DNA of 64,000 bases from Rhizobium bangladeshense (GCF_001662075.1 NZ_LYPL01000001.1:1-64000), one strand, 5' to 3'. Counted from the stretch's first letter, positions 16,825 to 28,520 are shown. Notes: generated by a model not told the origin, from the letters alone. A program made the numbers and translations.

Positions 16825-17718
16825 ATGCTGCCACTCTTCGACATGATGATGCAGGCGCAGAACGGTGCGGCGATGGAAGCAGTCGCGCGGCAGTTCAACC
16901 TGGCGCAGGAACAGGCGACCAAGGCGATGGCGGCGCTGATGCCGGCCTTTTCCGCCGGCCTAAAGCGCAGCACCAGCAATCCTTATGATTTCGTCGGGCT
17001 GATGCAGGCCATTGCCTCCGGCAATTATGCGCGCTATTTCGAGGATATGAGCCGCGCCTTCACGCCGGAGGGCATTTCCGACGGCAACAACATCCTTGCC
17101 CAGCTCTTCGGCTCCAAAGAGGTTTCGCGGGCGGTCGCCGCCCAGGCGGCGCAGATGACCGGGATCGGCCAGGATATCTACAAGCAGATGCTACCCGTTT
17201 TGGCCGATACGCTGATGGGCGGGCTCTTCAAGCAGACGACCGGCCAGATGGCCTCGCCGGTCAACCCCTTCGTCAACACGGCGGTGGGCGAGACCATTCA
17301 GAAATGGCTCGAGAGCACCGGCTTTGCGCCGAAACCGAAGGCCCCGGAACCCAACATCTTCGACAATCCCTTCACGCAGGCGATGCAGGTGATGTTCTCG
17401 ATGCCGAAACAGGAACCGGCGCCTCAGCCGAACCCCTTCCTCGACAATCCCTTCGCCAAGGCCTTTCAGGAAATGATGACCGGGCTCGGCCAGCAGCCGC
17501 CAGCCAAACAGCCGCCAGCCAAACAACCAGTGGGCAAACAACCGGCGGCCAAGACGCCGGAGGCGCCGAAGGAAGAGGCAAAAGCCAATGTCGAGAGCTA
17601 TACCGACATGCTGAACGCCATGTTCGACAGCGGGCTTGAGGTGCGGAAGAGCTACCAGAGGAACCTGGAAGCGATTTTCGAAACCTACAGGCCGAAGCCC
17701 CCCGAGACCAAGGCATAA
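16825..17718 (+). CDS. DUF937 domain protein
   Basis: A 297-residue protein. Residues 1-150 hold a YidB-like DUF937 domain, recognised by the AQLFGSKEVSRAVAAQAAQMTGI and KQMLPVLADTLMGGLFKQ pattern. A Pro/Gln/Lys-rich stretch (about 215-250) with tandem QPPAK-type repeats follows, and a charged C-terminal helix. DUF937 function is not established. The ATG at 16825 lies after GGAAAGGGAC. A terminator follows immediately. Confidence 0.8.
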   Translation: MLPLFDMMMQAQNGAAMEAVARQFNLAQEQATKAMAALMPAFSAGLKRSTSNPYDFVGLMQAIASGNYARYFEDMSRAFTPEGISDGNNILAQLFGSKEVSRAVAAQAAQMTGIGQDIYKQMLPVLADTLMGGLFKQTTGQMASPVNPFVNTAVGETIQKWLESTGFAPKPKAPEPNIFDNPFTQAMQVMFSMPKQEPAPQPNPFLDNPFAKAFQEMMTGLGQQPPAKQPPAKQPVGKQPAAKTPEAPKEEAKANVESYTDMLNAMFDSGLEVRKSYQRNLEAIFETYRPKPPETKA

Positions 17719-17721
17719 AAA

Positions 17722-17757
17722 ACCCGGCGATGGCTTGGGAAAAGCCGATCGCCGGGT
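17722..17757 (+). terminator. Terminator hairpin after DUF937 gene
   Basis: ACCCGGCGAT (17722-17731) pairs with ATCGCCGGGT (17748-17757), with an inner GGCTT/AAGCC stem. The run of A residues on its left would be a T-run for transcription from the opposite strand, so it may serve both the DUF937 and DUF1127 genes. Confidence 0.7.
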
Positions 17758-17805
17758 CAAGCGGCAGGGCTATTGGCTATCACCCTGCGGGGAAACTCGA
17801 CACTC

Positions 17806-18105
17806 CTACTCCTCGTGGGCGCGGAAGAGCTGCAGGCGCCAGCGATTGCGCGCCGAGCGCGTCAGATGTTCCGACGGGTCCTCGAAAAAGGTCGAGGCCA
17901 GGAACGCAGAGGTCAGGTCGGCCCTGGTGAGGCCGATATCCCTCAGCTGACTGTCGTTCAGATCATGCAGCCCGTTGACCTCCATCCGATTGCGAAAGCC
18001 GCGAAAGAGGGAGACCAGCGGAGCGAGGCCGGCCACCAGACGCTGGGAAAGCGTCGGGGTCAGCTTGCTGCAGTCGAGTTCTAGTGTTCGGTCTGTCGTG
18101 TGCAT
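17806..18105 (-). CDS. DUF1127 small protein
   Basis: A 99-residue protein with the short Arg-rich DUF1127 motif near the middle: HDLNDSQLRDIGLTRADL, after a hydrophobic helical stretch ending in FRGFRNRMEV. Small DUF1127 proteins of rhizobia and Agrobacterium have been linked to RNA turnover and to phosphate and carbon metabolism. This one has longer flanking sequence than the minimal 47-residue type. A GGAGAG ribosome-binding site precedes the ATG at 18105. Confidence 0.85.
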   Translation of the reverse strand: MHTTDRTLELDCSKLTPTLSQRLVAGLAPLVSLFRGFRNRMEVNGLHDLNDSQLRDIGLTRADLTSAFLASTFFEDPSEHLTRSARNRWRLQLFRAHEE

Positions 18106-18308
18106 CGAACTCTCCTTTCTCGGGCACGCAACAACCCCACCCCTCCCACGAGGTCATGCGGGAAGGGATAAGGCTGAATTCTGCTTGGACAGGCAGGGTG
18201 TCTGTCCTTCACTTTGCTTGATTTGCATCCCGAAGATGCCAAAGACCTATTGATCAGTCCAACGAATGTTTCTAATGATTATCATCAGCTATCTTTATGG
18301 GTGACACC

Positions 18309-19265
18309 ATGTCCGCGCCTCTTGATCTCGACCAGTTGCAGACTTTCATCGCCATCGTCGATTCCGGCAGCTTCACCAAGGCGGCTGACAAGGTCTACAA
18401 GACTCAATCAGCAGTCTCCATGCAGATGCGCCGCCTCGAGGAGCGCATCGGCAAGCAGCTCTTCATCAAGGACGGCCGCGGCAACCGGCTGACGGTCGAG
18501 GGCGAGAAGCTGCTCAATTACGCCCGGCGCATCATCCGCCTCAATAATGAAGCGATCGCCGCCTTTGACGACAATAGGCTGGAGGGGACGCTGCGCATCG
18601 GCACGCCTGACGACTATGCCGACCGCTACATGCCGGAGATCATCGGTCGCTTCGCCAAGACCCATCCGAACGTCGAGCTTTACATCGTCTGCGAGCCGTC
18701 GGTGGACCTTGCCGAGCGCATGCACAAGGGCGAGCTCGATATCGCACTTGTCACCCACAATCCGCGCGAGCGCATGTCCGATGTCGTCAGAACCGAACCG
18801 CTCTGCTGGGTAGGCTCGGCCAATCACCCCATTCGCGACGACGCGCCCGTGCCGCTTGCCGTCGGCCGGCGCGATTGCCAGTGGCGTCAGCTCGCCTGCT
18901 CGGCGCTCGATGCGGTGGGACGCGAGCACCAGATCCTGTTCACCAGCTGGTCCTGCACCGTTGTCGCCGCGGCCGTGCTTGCCGGCATGGCTGTCTCGGT
19001 GATGCCGGAATCGGCGCTGCGGACCGGCATGAAAGTGTTGAGCCAGGCGGACGGCTTTCCCGCTCTGCCGCCGGTGCAGATCGGCATCATGAAGCGGCCC
19101 GGCGTCTCGGTCTCGCTGATGAATGCGATCACCGCGCATATCACCGCCTGCCTCGACAACATCACGCCGGCAGTCATCGACGACGGTCTGGATGCGGACG
19201 TCAAATCCGCGCAGGCGCGCCTTTATCCGCGGCTGAAGGCGGCCAATATGGTGCCGAGCTGGTAG
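18309..19265 (+). CDS. LysR-family transcriptional regulator
   Basis: A 318-residue regulator. The winged helix is at residues 5-65 (LDQLQTFIAIVDSGSFTKAA and AVSMQMRRLEERIG), followed by an effector-binding domain. An ATG at 18297 is in frame four codons upstream and could be used instead. The upstream AT-rich region carries TGATTATCA, a small palindrome suitable for autoregulation. It converges with the TetR gene; the target is not evident from neighbours. Confidence 0.9.
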   Translation: MSAPLDLDQLQTFIAIVDSGSFTKAADKVYKTQSAVSMQMRRLEERIGKQLFIKDGRGNRLTVEGEKLLNYARRIIRLNNEAIAAFDDNRLEGTLRIGTPDDYADRYMPEIIGRFAKTHPNVELYIVCEPSVDLAERMHKGELDIALVTHNPRERMSDVVRTEPLCWVGSANHPIRDDAPVPLAVGRRDCQWRQLACSALDAVGREHQILFTSWSCTVVAAAVLAGMAVSVMPESALRTGMKVLSQADGFPALPPVQIGIMKRPGVSVSLMNAITAHITACLDNITPAVIDDGLDADVKSAQARLYPRLKAANMVPSW

Positions 19266-19271
19266 AGGTTC

Positions 19272-19991
19272 TCAGGCGGCGCGCGGCGCGGCCTCGGTGA
19301 AAAGGGAGGCGCGGATGACGCGTTTCCACTCGCCGAGCATGCGCCGCGCTATGGTCTCTTCGCTGATGGCGGCAAGCCGGATGACGGCGCCGATCAGATG
19401 GCTGAAAAGGTAAGTGCGGGCGAACATTTCCTCGTCGCAGAGATCCGGAGCCAGCCTGCGCACGGCGTCATGAAAAATGCCGGCGACGCGGCCGCTATGC
19501 TCTATATTCAGCCGCAGCAGATCCTGATCGGTCTCCGTCCCCATCCAGACGCCGAGATAAACGGGATCGTTATGGTAGGAATCATAGTACCAATCGATGA
19601 TATCGCAGACGAGATCGAGCGCCTGGTCGAGCGACTGCACGTCGGAGAACATCGCCGCCGTCTTCGTCTGGATGGCTGAAGCGTGCTGATCGAACAGGGC
19701 TTTGACGATCGCCGCTTTCTCCGGGAAATACTGGTAAACCGAGCCGATCGGCACTTTGGCGGCGATCGCGAGCTCGGTCATCCGCATGGCGCTGACGCCC
19801 TTTTCGGCGATGATCCTGGCAGCGGCGGCGAGAATAAGGTCCAGCCTCTGAATGCTACGCTCCTGCTTCGGCTTCCTTCGCAAGCCGATGCGATCCATGC
19901 TTTCCGCGCCCATGTCGTTCCCATTCTTATTGTTGCGCGCAGAGGCTTCTGCCACCAGCGCGTCGAGCGGATATGACATGCAGGTCTTCAT
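19272..19991 (-). CDS. TetR-family transcriptional regulator
   Basis: A repressor-type protein of up to 239 residues. The helix-turn-helix follows the basic N-terminus (KPKQERSIQRLDLILAAAARIIAEKGVSAMRMTELAIAAK), with the recognition part PIGSVYQYFPEKAAIVKALF. The helical C-terminal ligand domain resembles the TetR_C type. Several in-frame starts exist (19991, 19979, 19910), so the N-terminus is uncertain. It is followed at a short distance by the LysR gene in convergent orientation. Confidence 0.88.
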   Translation of the reverse strand: MKTCMSYPLDALVAEASARNNKNGNDMGAESMDRIGLRRKPKQERSIQRLDLILAAAARIIAEKGVSAMRMTELAIAAKVPIGSVYQYFPEKAAIVKALFDQHASAIQTKTAAMFSDVQSLDQALDLVCDIIDWYYDSYHNDPVYLGVWMGTETDQDLLRLNIEHSGRVAGIFHDAVRRLAPDLCDEEMFARTYLFSHLIGAVIRLAAISEETIARRMLGEWKRVIRASLFTEAAPRAA

Positions 19992-20224
19992 CAGGCGTAA
20001 ACGGAAAAGCTCGCATTTTAACGACCGGCAAACGCGTATGAAAATCGGGAGCTCAGCAGTTCCTACCGGTTGCGCCAGGCAAGAGAATCCTTGAAATAGT
20101 TGCGAAATTCTCTTCGACGGGAAAAGGCTGATGTCGCGACTCTTTGTTGAGAGGAATGGCCGTCCAGAAGTTTTAGAACTTCACAGAGAGCGTCGCCTTA
20201 GCCCCATGCTGCTGTCGCCGCGCG

Positions 20225-20641
20225 TTATCCCATCGCCATCCACCCGGCCAGCCACACCCACATGGCGGCGAGCACGAGGTAACCGGCGGCAAAGATCGGG
20301 CTGCGGTAGCGCAGATCATTGCTGGTGACGTGGATGGCGGCATGGGCGTAACGCAGGCCGACGAAGACCCAGGCGAGCGCGACGGCTACAAGATTGTCGG
20401 CCTCGGTGACATATAGAAGAATGCTGCAGGCATAGAAGAGCACAGGCAGTTCGAACTGGTTGGCGAGACAATTCTTAACGGCGAGACTTTCGGCCGGCTC
20501 GTCACGATTTTCACGATAATCCGATTTCGCGATCCTGCCGGCGCGGACCATTTTTGCGCGCCGCTGCCCAAGAAGCGCATAAAGACCATAGACCAGGGCC
20601 ACATGGGCAAGCAGTGGCCAGAAGATTTGATAGCCGGTCAT
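20225..20641 (-). CDS. MAPEG-family membrane protein
   Basis: A 138-residue integral membrane protein with four hydrophobic helices. The EPAESLAVKNCLANQFELPVLFY block is the MAPEG (eicosanoid/glutathione metabolism) signature with the conserved Glu/Asn and Arg. Bacterial members are uncharacterised, though some show glutathione-dependent peroxidase or transferase activity. The ATG at 20641 (MTGYQIF) starts the first membrane helix; an upstream extension is without family match. Confidence 0.8.
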   Translation of the reverse strand: MTGYQIFWPLLAHVALVYGLYALLGQRRAKMVRAGRIAKSDYRENRDEPAESLAVKNCLANQFELPVLFYACSILLYVTEADNLVAVALAWVFVGLRYAHAAIHVTSNDLRYRSPIFAAGYLVLAAMWVWLAGWMAMG

Positions 20642-20727
20642 ATGGACCCTCAACTCCTTTCCGTTTCCGCAGTCGTTGAGAGGAGTAGCCGAAAGGAGAG
20701 CAGGATGCCAGCGGCTGAGGCCGCGTC

Positions 20728-21282
20728 TCAGTCCTGGCGCGGCGTCAGCCAGCGGAGGCTGGCAAGCCGGGCGAGGAGGATGAAGCAGATGGCGAGGCTT
20801 GCGAATTTCAGCCGCGTCATCCACGGCAGCAGATGCGCCGCGAGACCTGCGGATCCGCCATCGGCGAAGGCGATCAGGCTTAAGATATTCTCGCCGTAGT
20901 CGGCGATGCCGTAGAGCAACGGCAGCAGATAGAGCGCGCGGCCGACGAGTGGATGCAGCGATCGTCCGAACCAGGCGCCGACAGGGCCGAGCCTGAGGAA
21001 GGAGAGAAACAAGAGCGCCGTCAGCAATGCCGGAAAGATCAGTTCCGGGCCAAAATACATGGCGCTGAGCAGCCTTGCTGCCGTCTCGTTGCCATCGAGC
21101 AGCATCTGCATGTGGAAGACGGCGGATTCGTCGTAACCGGCGAAATAGGTGTCGAGCACCGCCTGGCCGGTTTCATGCTTGAAGGGAACGACGAAGCCGA
21201 AGGTCGTCCAGGCAAGCACGGCAAGGCAGAGAGCGGCGAGCAGCGCGATGATCCAGAGCGAAATCCTGCTGCCCGCCTTCAT
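20728..21282 (-). CDS. Small integral membrane protein
   Basis: A 184-residue protein with four predicted membrane helices (near residues 8-30, 75-98, 110-130 and 150-175). No catalytic motif is visible and I do not recognise the family. Its start lies two bases from the guaB stop, so it may be the second gene of a guaB operon. Confidence 0.75.
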   Translation of the reverse strand: MKAGSRISLWIIALLAALCLAVLAWTTFGFVVPFKHETGQAVLDTYFAGYDESAVFHMQMLLDGNETAARLLSAMYFGPELIFPALLTALLFLSFLRLGPVGAWFGRSLHPLVGRALYLLPLLYGIADYGENILSLIAFADGGSAGLAAHLLPWMTRLKFASLAICFILLARLASLRWLTPRQD

Positions 21283-21284
21283 GG

Positions 21285-22781
<1,497 letters not shown>

Positions 22782-22979
22782 TCAGTTAAGAAAAATGCAA
22801 CCCGTCCCGGAAACGAATCGTCCGCCCCGGCGGTGTGCATGAGTTGCTTGGAAGTTGGCGAGGGCTGGTAACACGTCTATGACAGGAAGGAAATAGCAAA
22901 AAGCCCGGTGTGCTCGCCGGGCTCGTCATGGGTGCCATGCACGAAGAGCAATTCCCGCAAAAAACGGAACCGATTGCGA

Positions 22980-23972
22980 TCAGATATCGAACTGATAGGT
23001 CTTCGGCACGAAGCGGTAGCCGCCATCCTGCCGCTCGGCGAAACCGACCGCCGGGAACGGCATGTGATAGCCGAGGAAGGCGATCTTCTCGGCCGCGATC
23101 ATGTCGAAAACCTTGCGGCGGGCGGCGGCCGCCTGCGCCTTGTCCATATCGAAGCGCACCTCCCAATCCGGCCGCAGCAGCGACAGGATGTAGTGGTTGG
23201 CCGTATCGCCGGTCAATACCAGGCGCTTTCCCTCCGATTCAACGTGGAACACCATGTGCCCAGGGCTGTGGCCGGCTGCCAGCATCGCGGTCATGCCCGG
23301 GGCGACGCTGGCCCCGTCCCTAATGAAGGTGGATTTTTCGGCAAGCGGCGTCACATTGGCGAGCACCGCCTTGTGGCCACCCTCGGCCGGTGTGCCCTCG
23401 CGCGCGGTGTTCGACCAGAAATCATATTCGGCCTCACCGATGACATAGCGGGCATTCTTGAAGGCGGGCGCGCCGTCTTCCATCAGCCCGCCGATGTGGT
23501 CGCCGTGCAGATGGGTCAGAGCCACCAGGGTCACGTCCTCGGGCGAATATCCCGCCACCTTCAGGCCGTCGGCGAGCTTTCCGAGCCCGCGGGCGCGACC
23601 GCCCGCGCCAAAGCCGGTGTCGACGAGAATGAGATCGGAACCGGTGTCGATAAGAACAGGCGCATAGCCGTTCAGGAGCTTGTCGGCCGGCAGGAAGTTG
23701 GCGATCAGCAACGCCTGGACGGTTTCGGGATCCTGATTGGTGCCGTAGGTCTCATAAGGTTTTTCGGAGATATTGATCCCGTCCCTGACGACGGTGAACT
23801 TATAGGAACCGAGCTTGAACTGATTGATTTCGGGTAAAGGCGCTATATCCATACGTCTGCTTGCTCCAGTGGCGGCCGCTTCGGCCTTCTCTCTCAAAAT
23901 TGCCGGCGCCGCCAGCAGGCCGAGACTTGCGGCAAAAAGTGTGCGCCGTGTCATTCGCGTTGAAATTGCCAT
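22980..23972 (-). CDS. Exported metallo-beta-lactamase-fold hydrolase
   Basis: A 330-residue protein with a twin-arginine-type signal (TRRTLFAASLGLLAAPAIL) and an MBL-fold domain. The metal site THLHGDHIGG lies in the middle, with further ligands in the GHSPGHM and TGDTANH regions. It is probably a periplasmic hydrolase, related to the quorum-quenching lactonase-like or glyoxalase II-like groups; the substrate cannot be set from sequence. The ATG at 23972 precedes the signal peptide directly. Confidence 0.88.
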   Translation of the reverse strand: MAISTRMTRRTLFAASLGLLAAPAILREKAEAAATGASRRMDIAPLPEINQFKLGSYKFTVVRDGINISEKPYETYGTNQDPETVQALLIANFLPADKLLNGYAPVLIDTGSDLILVDTGFGAGGRARGLGKLADGLKVAGYSPEDVTLVALTHLHGDHIGGLMEDGAPAFKNARYVIGEAEYDFWSNTAREGTPAEGGHKAVLANVTPLAEKSTFIRDGASVAPGMTAMLAAGHSPGHMVFHVESEGKRLVLTGDTANHYILSLLRPDWEVRFDMDKAQAAAARRKVFDMIAAEKIAFLGYHMPFPAVGFAERQDGGYRFVPKTYQFDI

Positions 23973-24213
23973 ATATCCATCCCCCATGACGCGTGCTTTG
24001 TCGCTGCGCGGCCGATGCTACCCGCGGGATTTCTTGCCCCGGCCAGTAAAACATATGTCAATCTTGGTAACGGACCTTGTCGGACAAGCCGTCTCACGCA
24101 GACGTGAAGCAAACATCGCATCGAGCCTGATTTGAGCATTGGCAGCTCCCGGAACTCGGACTAAACAGCACGGGCCTTCCAGCTTCCATCCGCGCCCATC
24201 AAGGCTCCCGCCT

Positions 24214-25638
24214 ATGAACCGCATCGTCCCACTGATCCTCGCCGTCGCTCTCTTCATGGAACAGATGGACTCCACCGTGATCTCGACGGCGCTGCCGGCG
24301 ATCGCCGCAGACCTCCATGTCGGGCCGATCACGCTGAAGCTGGCGCTGACCTCCTACATGGTGGCGCTTGCGGTGTTCATTCCGGTCAGCGGCTGGATGG
24401 CCGACAGGTTCGGCGCCAAGAAAATCTTTCGCCTAGCCATCTCCGTCTTCGTCATCGGCTCGATCTTCTGCGCCATCTCCTCCAACCTCGTCGAATTCGT
24501 CTTTGCCCGCTTCCTGCAGGGCATGGGCGGCGCGATGATGACGCCGATCGGCCGTCTCGTGCTGGTGCGCACGACGCAGCGAAGCGATCTGGTCTCGGCC
24601 ATGGCGTTGCTCACCATCCCGGCCCTTGTCGGCCCGCTCACCGGCCCGCCGCTCGGCGGCTTCATCACCACCTATTTCAGCTGGCACTGGATCTTCCTGA
24701 TCAACGTGCCGGTCGGCATCGTCGGCATCTGGCTGGCGACGATCTTCCTGCCGGAGGTGGAGGCGACAGCGCCGCCGAAGCTCGATTTCATCGGTTTCGT
24801 GCTGACCTCGCTTTCGGCCGCGGGCGTCGTCTTCGGCCTGTCGGTGGTGAGCCTGCCGGCCCTGCCGCCGATCATCGGCGTCGCCGCCACCGGCATCGGC
24901 CTCCTGTGCGGCTTCGTCTATGTCAGACATGCGAAGCGCCACCCGGCGCCGATCCTCAACCTCGGCCTGTTCAAGAACCCGACATTCCGGGTTTCGACCA
25001 CGGGGGGCAACCTCTTTCGCATCTGCGTCGGCGCCATGCCGTTCCTGACGCCGCTGATGCTGCAGCTCGGTTTCGGGCTGACGCCGTTCCAATCCGGCCT
25101 TATCACCTTTGCCGGCGCGATCGGCGCGATCACCACCAAATTCATGGCAAAGCGCGTCTTCGCAGCCATAGGTTTCCGCACGACGCTGCTCGGCGCCGCC
25201 ATGGTGACGACTGTCGTCACCGTCATTACCGGCCTGTTCACACCGGCAACGCCGCATCTCGTCATCATCGGCGTGCTGCTCATCGGCGGCTTCTCCCGCT
25301 CCTTCATGTTCACCGGCGTCAATGCGCTGGCCTTTGCCGACATCGATGATGCGCAAGCCAGCCAGGCGACCTCGATGAGCTCTGTGATGCAGCAGATCAG
25401 CCTGGCGCTCGGCGTCGCGGTCGCGGCCGCGATCCTGGAAAGTTCGATCTATATCAGGGGCGAGGCGCTGCAGGTCGCCGATTTCCACCTTGCCTTCTAC
25501 ATCATCGCCGGACTGACGGTGATTGCGACCATTCCCTTCATCAGGATGGACCGCAACGCCGGCGCGCTCGTTTCCGGCCACCGCTCAAGGCGGGTGGCGG
25601 CATCGGCAATCGAGGCCGAACAGCAAGCGGTGAAATAA
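24214..25638 (+). CDS. MFS transporter, DHA2-type drug efflux
   Basis: A 474-residue inner-membrane transporter with about 14 membrane helices. Motif D1-like MEQMDSTVISTALPAIA is in helix 1, motif A ADRFGAKKIF is in the loop after helix 2, and the motif C-like stretch is around GPLTGPPLGGF. It resembles DHA2 proton-coupled drug exporters that often work alone. The ATG at 24214 was chosen as it begins the first helix. Convergent with a VOC protein, with only five bases between stop codons. Confidence 0.9.
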   Translation: MNRIVPLILAVALFMEQMDSTVISTALPAIAADLHVGPITLKLALTSYMVALAVFIPVSGWMADRFGAKKIFRLAISVFVIGSIFCAISSNLVEFVFARFLQGMGGAMMTPIGRLVLVRTTQRSDLVSAMALLTIPALVGPLTGPPLGGFITTYFSWHWIFLINVPVGIVGIWLATIFLPEVEATAPPKLDFIGFVLTSLSAAGVVFGLSVVSLPALPPIIGVAATGIGLLCGFVYVRHAKRHPAPILNLGLFKNPTFRVSTTGGNLFRICVGAMPFLTPLMLQLGFGLTPFQSGLITFAGAIGAITTKFMAKRVFAAIGFRTTLLGAAMVTTVVTVITGLFTPATPHLVIIGVLLIGGFSRSFMFTGVNALAFADIDDAQASQATSMSSVMQQISLALGVAVAAAILESSIYIRGEALQVADFHLAFYIIAGLTVIATIPFIRMDRNAGALVSGHRSRRVAASAIEAEQQAVK

Positions 25639-25643
25639 GCTTT

Positions 25644-26027
25644 CTATTCAGGGCTTTCGCAGACGGCAGAGAGCTTGTTGCCGTCGAGATCTCTAATATA
25701 GGCGGCATAAAAATGGGCATGGTAGGGGCGCAGACCCGGCCCGCCTTCATCGGCAGCACCTGCCGCGATCGCCGCCGCATGAAAGGCATCGACGGCCGCT
25801 CTCGTTTCGGCCGTGAACGCGACCATGGCGCCATTGCCCGCAGTCGCCCGGCGGCGATTGAAGGGCGTTACCACCCAGAAGCGGCAGCGCGTGTCGCCCA
25901 CGGCGGAATAGCCGATCTCCTCCTGCGAATAATGCTGGCGGCGATAGCCGAGCACGGGCAGAACGGCATCGTAAAAATGCCCTGCGCGGTCAAGGTCGTT
26001 GGTTCCGAGCGTGACGTAAAGAAGCAT
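25644..26027 (-). CDS. VOC / glyoxalase-like protein
   Basis: A 127-residue protein of the vicinal-oxygen-chelate superfamily. It starts YVTLGTNDLDRAGHFYDAVL, the usual first beta-alpha-beta unit, and ends YAAYIRDLDGNKLSAVC, the common closing module. Members bind metal and include glyoxalases, dioxygenases and resistance proteins; the function here is not set. Convergent with the MFS gene, and 34 bases downstream of rlmE on the same strand. Confidence 0.85.
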   Translation of the reverse strand: MLLYVTLGTNDLDRAGHFYDAVLPVLGYRRQHYSQEEIGYSAVGDTRCRFWVVTPFNRRRATAGNGAMVAFTAETRAAVDAFHAAAIAAGAADEGGPGLRPYHAHFYAAYIRDLDGNKLSAVCESPE

Positions 26028-26061
26028 GGGATCATCATCATCGGCCGGGAACGACCCGAGA

Positions 26062-26781
26062 TCAAGCTTGCTCTGCGTCAGCTTCCGCCTTGCGGCCTTT
26101 GAAGCCCTTGGCGAGCAGGAACATCTCGACCGATTCGGCGCGCGACGAGTTGGGCTTGACGTGGACGACCTGACGGAAGTTCTGCTTCAGCATGGCGAGC
26201 AGATCACGCTCAGTGCCGCCCTGGAAGGTCTTGGTCAGGAAATGCCCGCCCTCCCCTAGGACCTCGACGGCGAAATGGGCCGCGACTTCGCACAGATGCA
26301 TGGTGCGCAGGTGGTCGGTGCGGTGGTGGCCGGTGGTCGGCGCCGCCATATCGGAGATGACGAGATCGGGCGTGCCGCCGACGGCCTCCATCAGTTTTTC
26401 CGGCGCACTCGGATCAAGGAAATCGAGTTGCAGGATCTTGACGCCGGGAAGCTGGGCCATTTCCAGGAAATCAATCGCGGCCACGCGGACATCCTCATCG
26501 GTCGAGCCGGTGACCTTGGCGGCGATCTGCGACCAGCTGCCAGGTGCCGCACCCAGATCGATGATCCGCCTGGCGCCGCGCAGGATGTGGTATTTCTCGT
26601 CGATCTCCAACAGCTTGAAGGCGGCGCGGGCGCGGTAGCCCTCGAGCTGGGCGCGCTGCACATAGGGATCGTTGATGTGGCGCTGCAGCCACTGGCGGGA
26701 GGAGGCCTTCATCTTCTTGTTCTTGACGCGCTGGCCGAGCTTGCGGCCGGTGCGATTTCCCGCGATCGGTGCCTTGGTCAT
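26062..26781 (-). CDS. rlmE: 23S rRNA 2'-O-ribose methyltransferase U2552
   Basis: A 239-residue SAM-dependent methyltransferase of the RrmJ/FtsJ family, methylating U2552 of 23S rRNA. It has a basic N-terminus, the [15 protein letters not shown] helix with a catalytic Lys, the SAM-binding motif [13 protein letters not shown], the catalytic [14 protein letters not shown] segment and the FLTKTFQGG strand. The ATG at 26781 gives the normal N-terminus. The start follows the ppx stop by ten bases, so ppx-rlmE is likely one transcript. Confidence 0.93.
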   Translation of the reverse strand: MTKAPIAGNRTGRKLGQRVKNKKMKASSRQWLQRHINDPYVQRAQLEGYRARAAFKLLEIDEKYHILRGARRIIDLGAAPGSWSQIAAKVTGSTDEDVRVAAIDFLEMAQLPGVKILQLDFLDPSAPEKLMEAVGGTPDLVISDMAAPTTGHHRTDHLRTMHLCEVAAHFAVEVLGEGGHFLTKTFQGGTERDLLAMLKQNFRQVVHVKPNSSRAESVEMFLLAKGFKGRKAEADAEQA

Positions 26782-26791
26782 GCCCTTCCTC

Positions 26792-28366
26792 TCATTTCGC
26801 GCGCTGGCCGCGGCGATTGCGATTGCGCCGCCACACGCCGTCATCGGCCATCATGTCGGTGAGCAGGCCTTCCCTCAAGCCGCGATCGGCAACGCGCATA
26901 CGCGGGCTCGGCCAGCGGCGGCGGATCGCCTCGAGGATGGCGCAGCCTGCGAGCACAAGATCGGCCCGGTCCGGTCCGATGCAGGGATTGGCCGCGCGGC
27001 TATCAAAATCCCAGGAGAGAAGTTTTGCCTGCATGGCGGAGACCTCGTCGTCCGACAGCCAGATGCCATCGACCTTGCGCCGGTCATAACGCGGCAGGTC
27101 GAGATGGACGCCGGCAAGCGTCGTCACCGTGCCCGACGTGCCGATCAGGTGGAAATCTCCGGTCTGGACAATTTCGATCTCCGGGCAATCGAAGCGCCCG
27201 AGCATGCCTTCGACCTCGCGCACCATGCCTTCGAAAAGCTCCGGCGTGACATTACGTCCGCCGTGACGCTCCGACAGCGTCACGACGCCGACCGGCAGGG
27301 ACGTCCAATGGGTGATGTGATTGGCAAGCCGGCTGAAGCGATTGTCGCCGATGCGGATGACGGCGATCTCCGACGAACCGCCGCCGATATCGAAGAGCAC
27401 GACGGAGCGTGTCTCGCGGCCGACGAGCGAAGAGCAGCCGGAGACGGCAAGCCGCGCCTCGGTCTCCCGATCGATGATTTCAAGCTCGAGGCCGGTTTCG
27501 GCAACGACGCGACCGAGGAATTCCTCGCCGTTGACCGCCTGGCGGCAGGCTTCGGTGGCGATCAGCCGCATGCGGCGGATCTCCCGGTTCCTCAGCTTGG
27601 AGGCGCAGATCCTCAGCGCCTCGATCGCCCTTTCCATCGCCTCATCGGACAGACGGCCGCTCGCCGCAAGGCCTTCGCCGAGGCGGACGATGCGGGAAAA
27701 GGCATCGACGACGCGGAACTGGCCCGGACGGGTCGGCTGAGCAATGAGCAGACGGCAATTGTTCGTGCCGAGATCGAGAGCGGCATAAAGCTCTTCCGGC
27801 CAGGCATGCTCGCCGGCCTGGCGATCCCCCTGGTGCGCGTGGCTCCCCGAGCGGCCCTTGCGGCCGGCGCCGTTCTGCACCTCGCGCGGCACGGCGGCAC
27901 GCGCCGTCTCCTCAGCCCGGTTTTCCTGCGGCTGGATATGGGAAGGCTTTGCCGATGTCAGCGGCCGCCCCTGCAGGCCACGCTTGCCGCGATGCTTGCG
28001 GCGGTTGCGCCGGCTCGACGGCGAATCGCCACCGTCCCGGGCGGCATTGGCTGCGACGCCCGTCTGTTCCATCGGCTGGGGTTGAAGCGAGCCCTCCTGC
28101 GAAGCGCCATGGCCGCCGCGACGGCGGCGCTTTCGCTTGCGGGCCGGATGTCCGGCGGCATCTTCCATTGGGCGCGCTGGCTGCCCGGCATTGCCGGAGA
28201 GCTCATGCGAAGCGGGATGAGCGGCGCTGCGGGATTGCCCGCCGCGCTTGCCCTTGCGGCGCCTGGACTTCTTGCCGTCCTTGCGCCCTGCCGCCGACGC
28301 CCCGTCAAATTGCGGCTTCACGCCGCCTTCGGGGTCTTCCACGTTGTTTTCCACCGCGCCGCGCAA
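26792..28366 (-). CDS. Ppx/GppA phosphatase with basic N-terminal extension
   Basis: A protein of about 524 residues. Residues 1 to about 180 are low-complexity and Arg/Lys/Gly-rich (for example [13 protein letters not shown]), likely disordered. The catalytic ASKHA domain follows: [15 protein letters not shown] (phosphate-binding loop), [11 protein letters not shown], the IDRETEARL region and [15 protein letters not shown]. The family degrades polyphosphate or pppGpp. The length is greater than the canonical 310-residue core because of the extension. The start is uncertain: TTG at 28366 or a nearby GTG at 28354. Likely co-transcribed with rlmE. Confidence 0.85.
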   Translation of the reverse strand: MRGAVENNVEDPEGGVKPQFDGASAAGRKDGKKSRRRKGKRGGQSRSAAHPASHELSGNAGQPARPMEDAAGHPARKRKRRRRGGHGASQEGSLQPQPMEQTGVAANAARDGGDSPSSRRNRRKHRGKRGLQGRPLTSAKPSHIQPQENRAEETARAAVPREVQNGAGRKGRSGSHAHQGDRQAGEHAWPEELYAALDLGTNNCRLLIAQPTRPGQFRVVDAFSRIVRLGEGLAASGRLSDEAMERAIEALRICASKLRNREIRRMRLIATEACRQAVNGEEFLGRVVAETGLELEIIDRETEARLAVSGCSSLVGRETRSVVLFDIGGGSSEIAVIRIGDNRFSRLANHITHWTSLPVGVVTLSERHGGRNVTPELFEGMVREVEGMLGRFDCPEIEIVQTGDFHLIGTSGTVTTLAGVHLDLPRYDRRKVDGIWLSDDEVSAMQAKLLSWDFDSRAANPCIGPDRADLVLAGCAILEAIRRRWPSPRMRVADRGLREGLLTDMMADDGVWRRNRNRRGQRAK

Positions 28367-28520
28367 CTCCCTGAGGTATGCAGCAGGCGCTCATTCGATT
28401 TTTGCGTTGCCGCAAGAATATCAGCGCCCGCCAAAATCACCAAATTCTTTTTTGGCAGAGGGATTTGCGGAATAGTTTCAGCCCTGGCTGAGACGGCCAG
28501 ATTTTTTTCAAAACAGGTAT

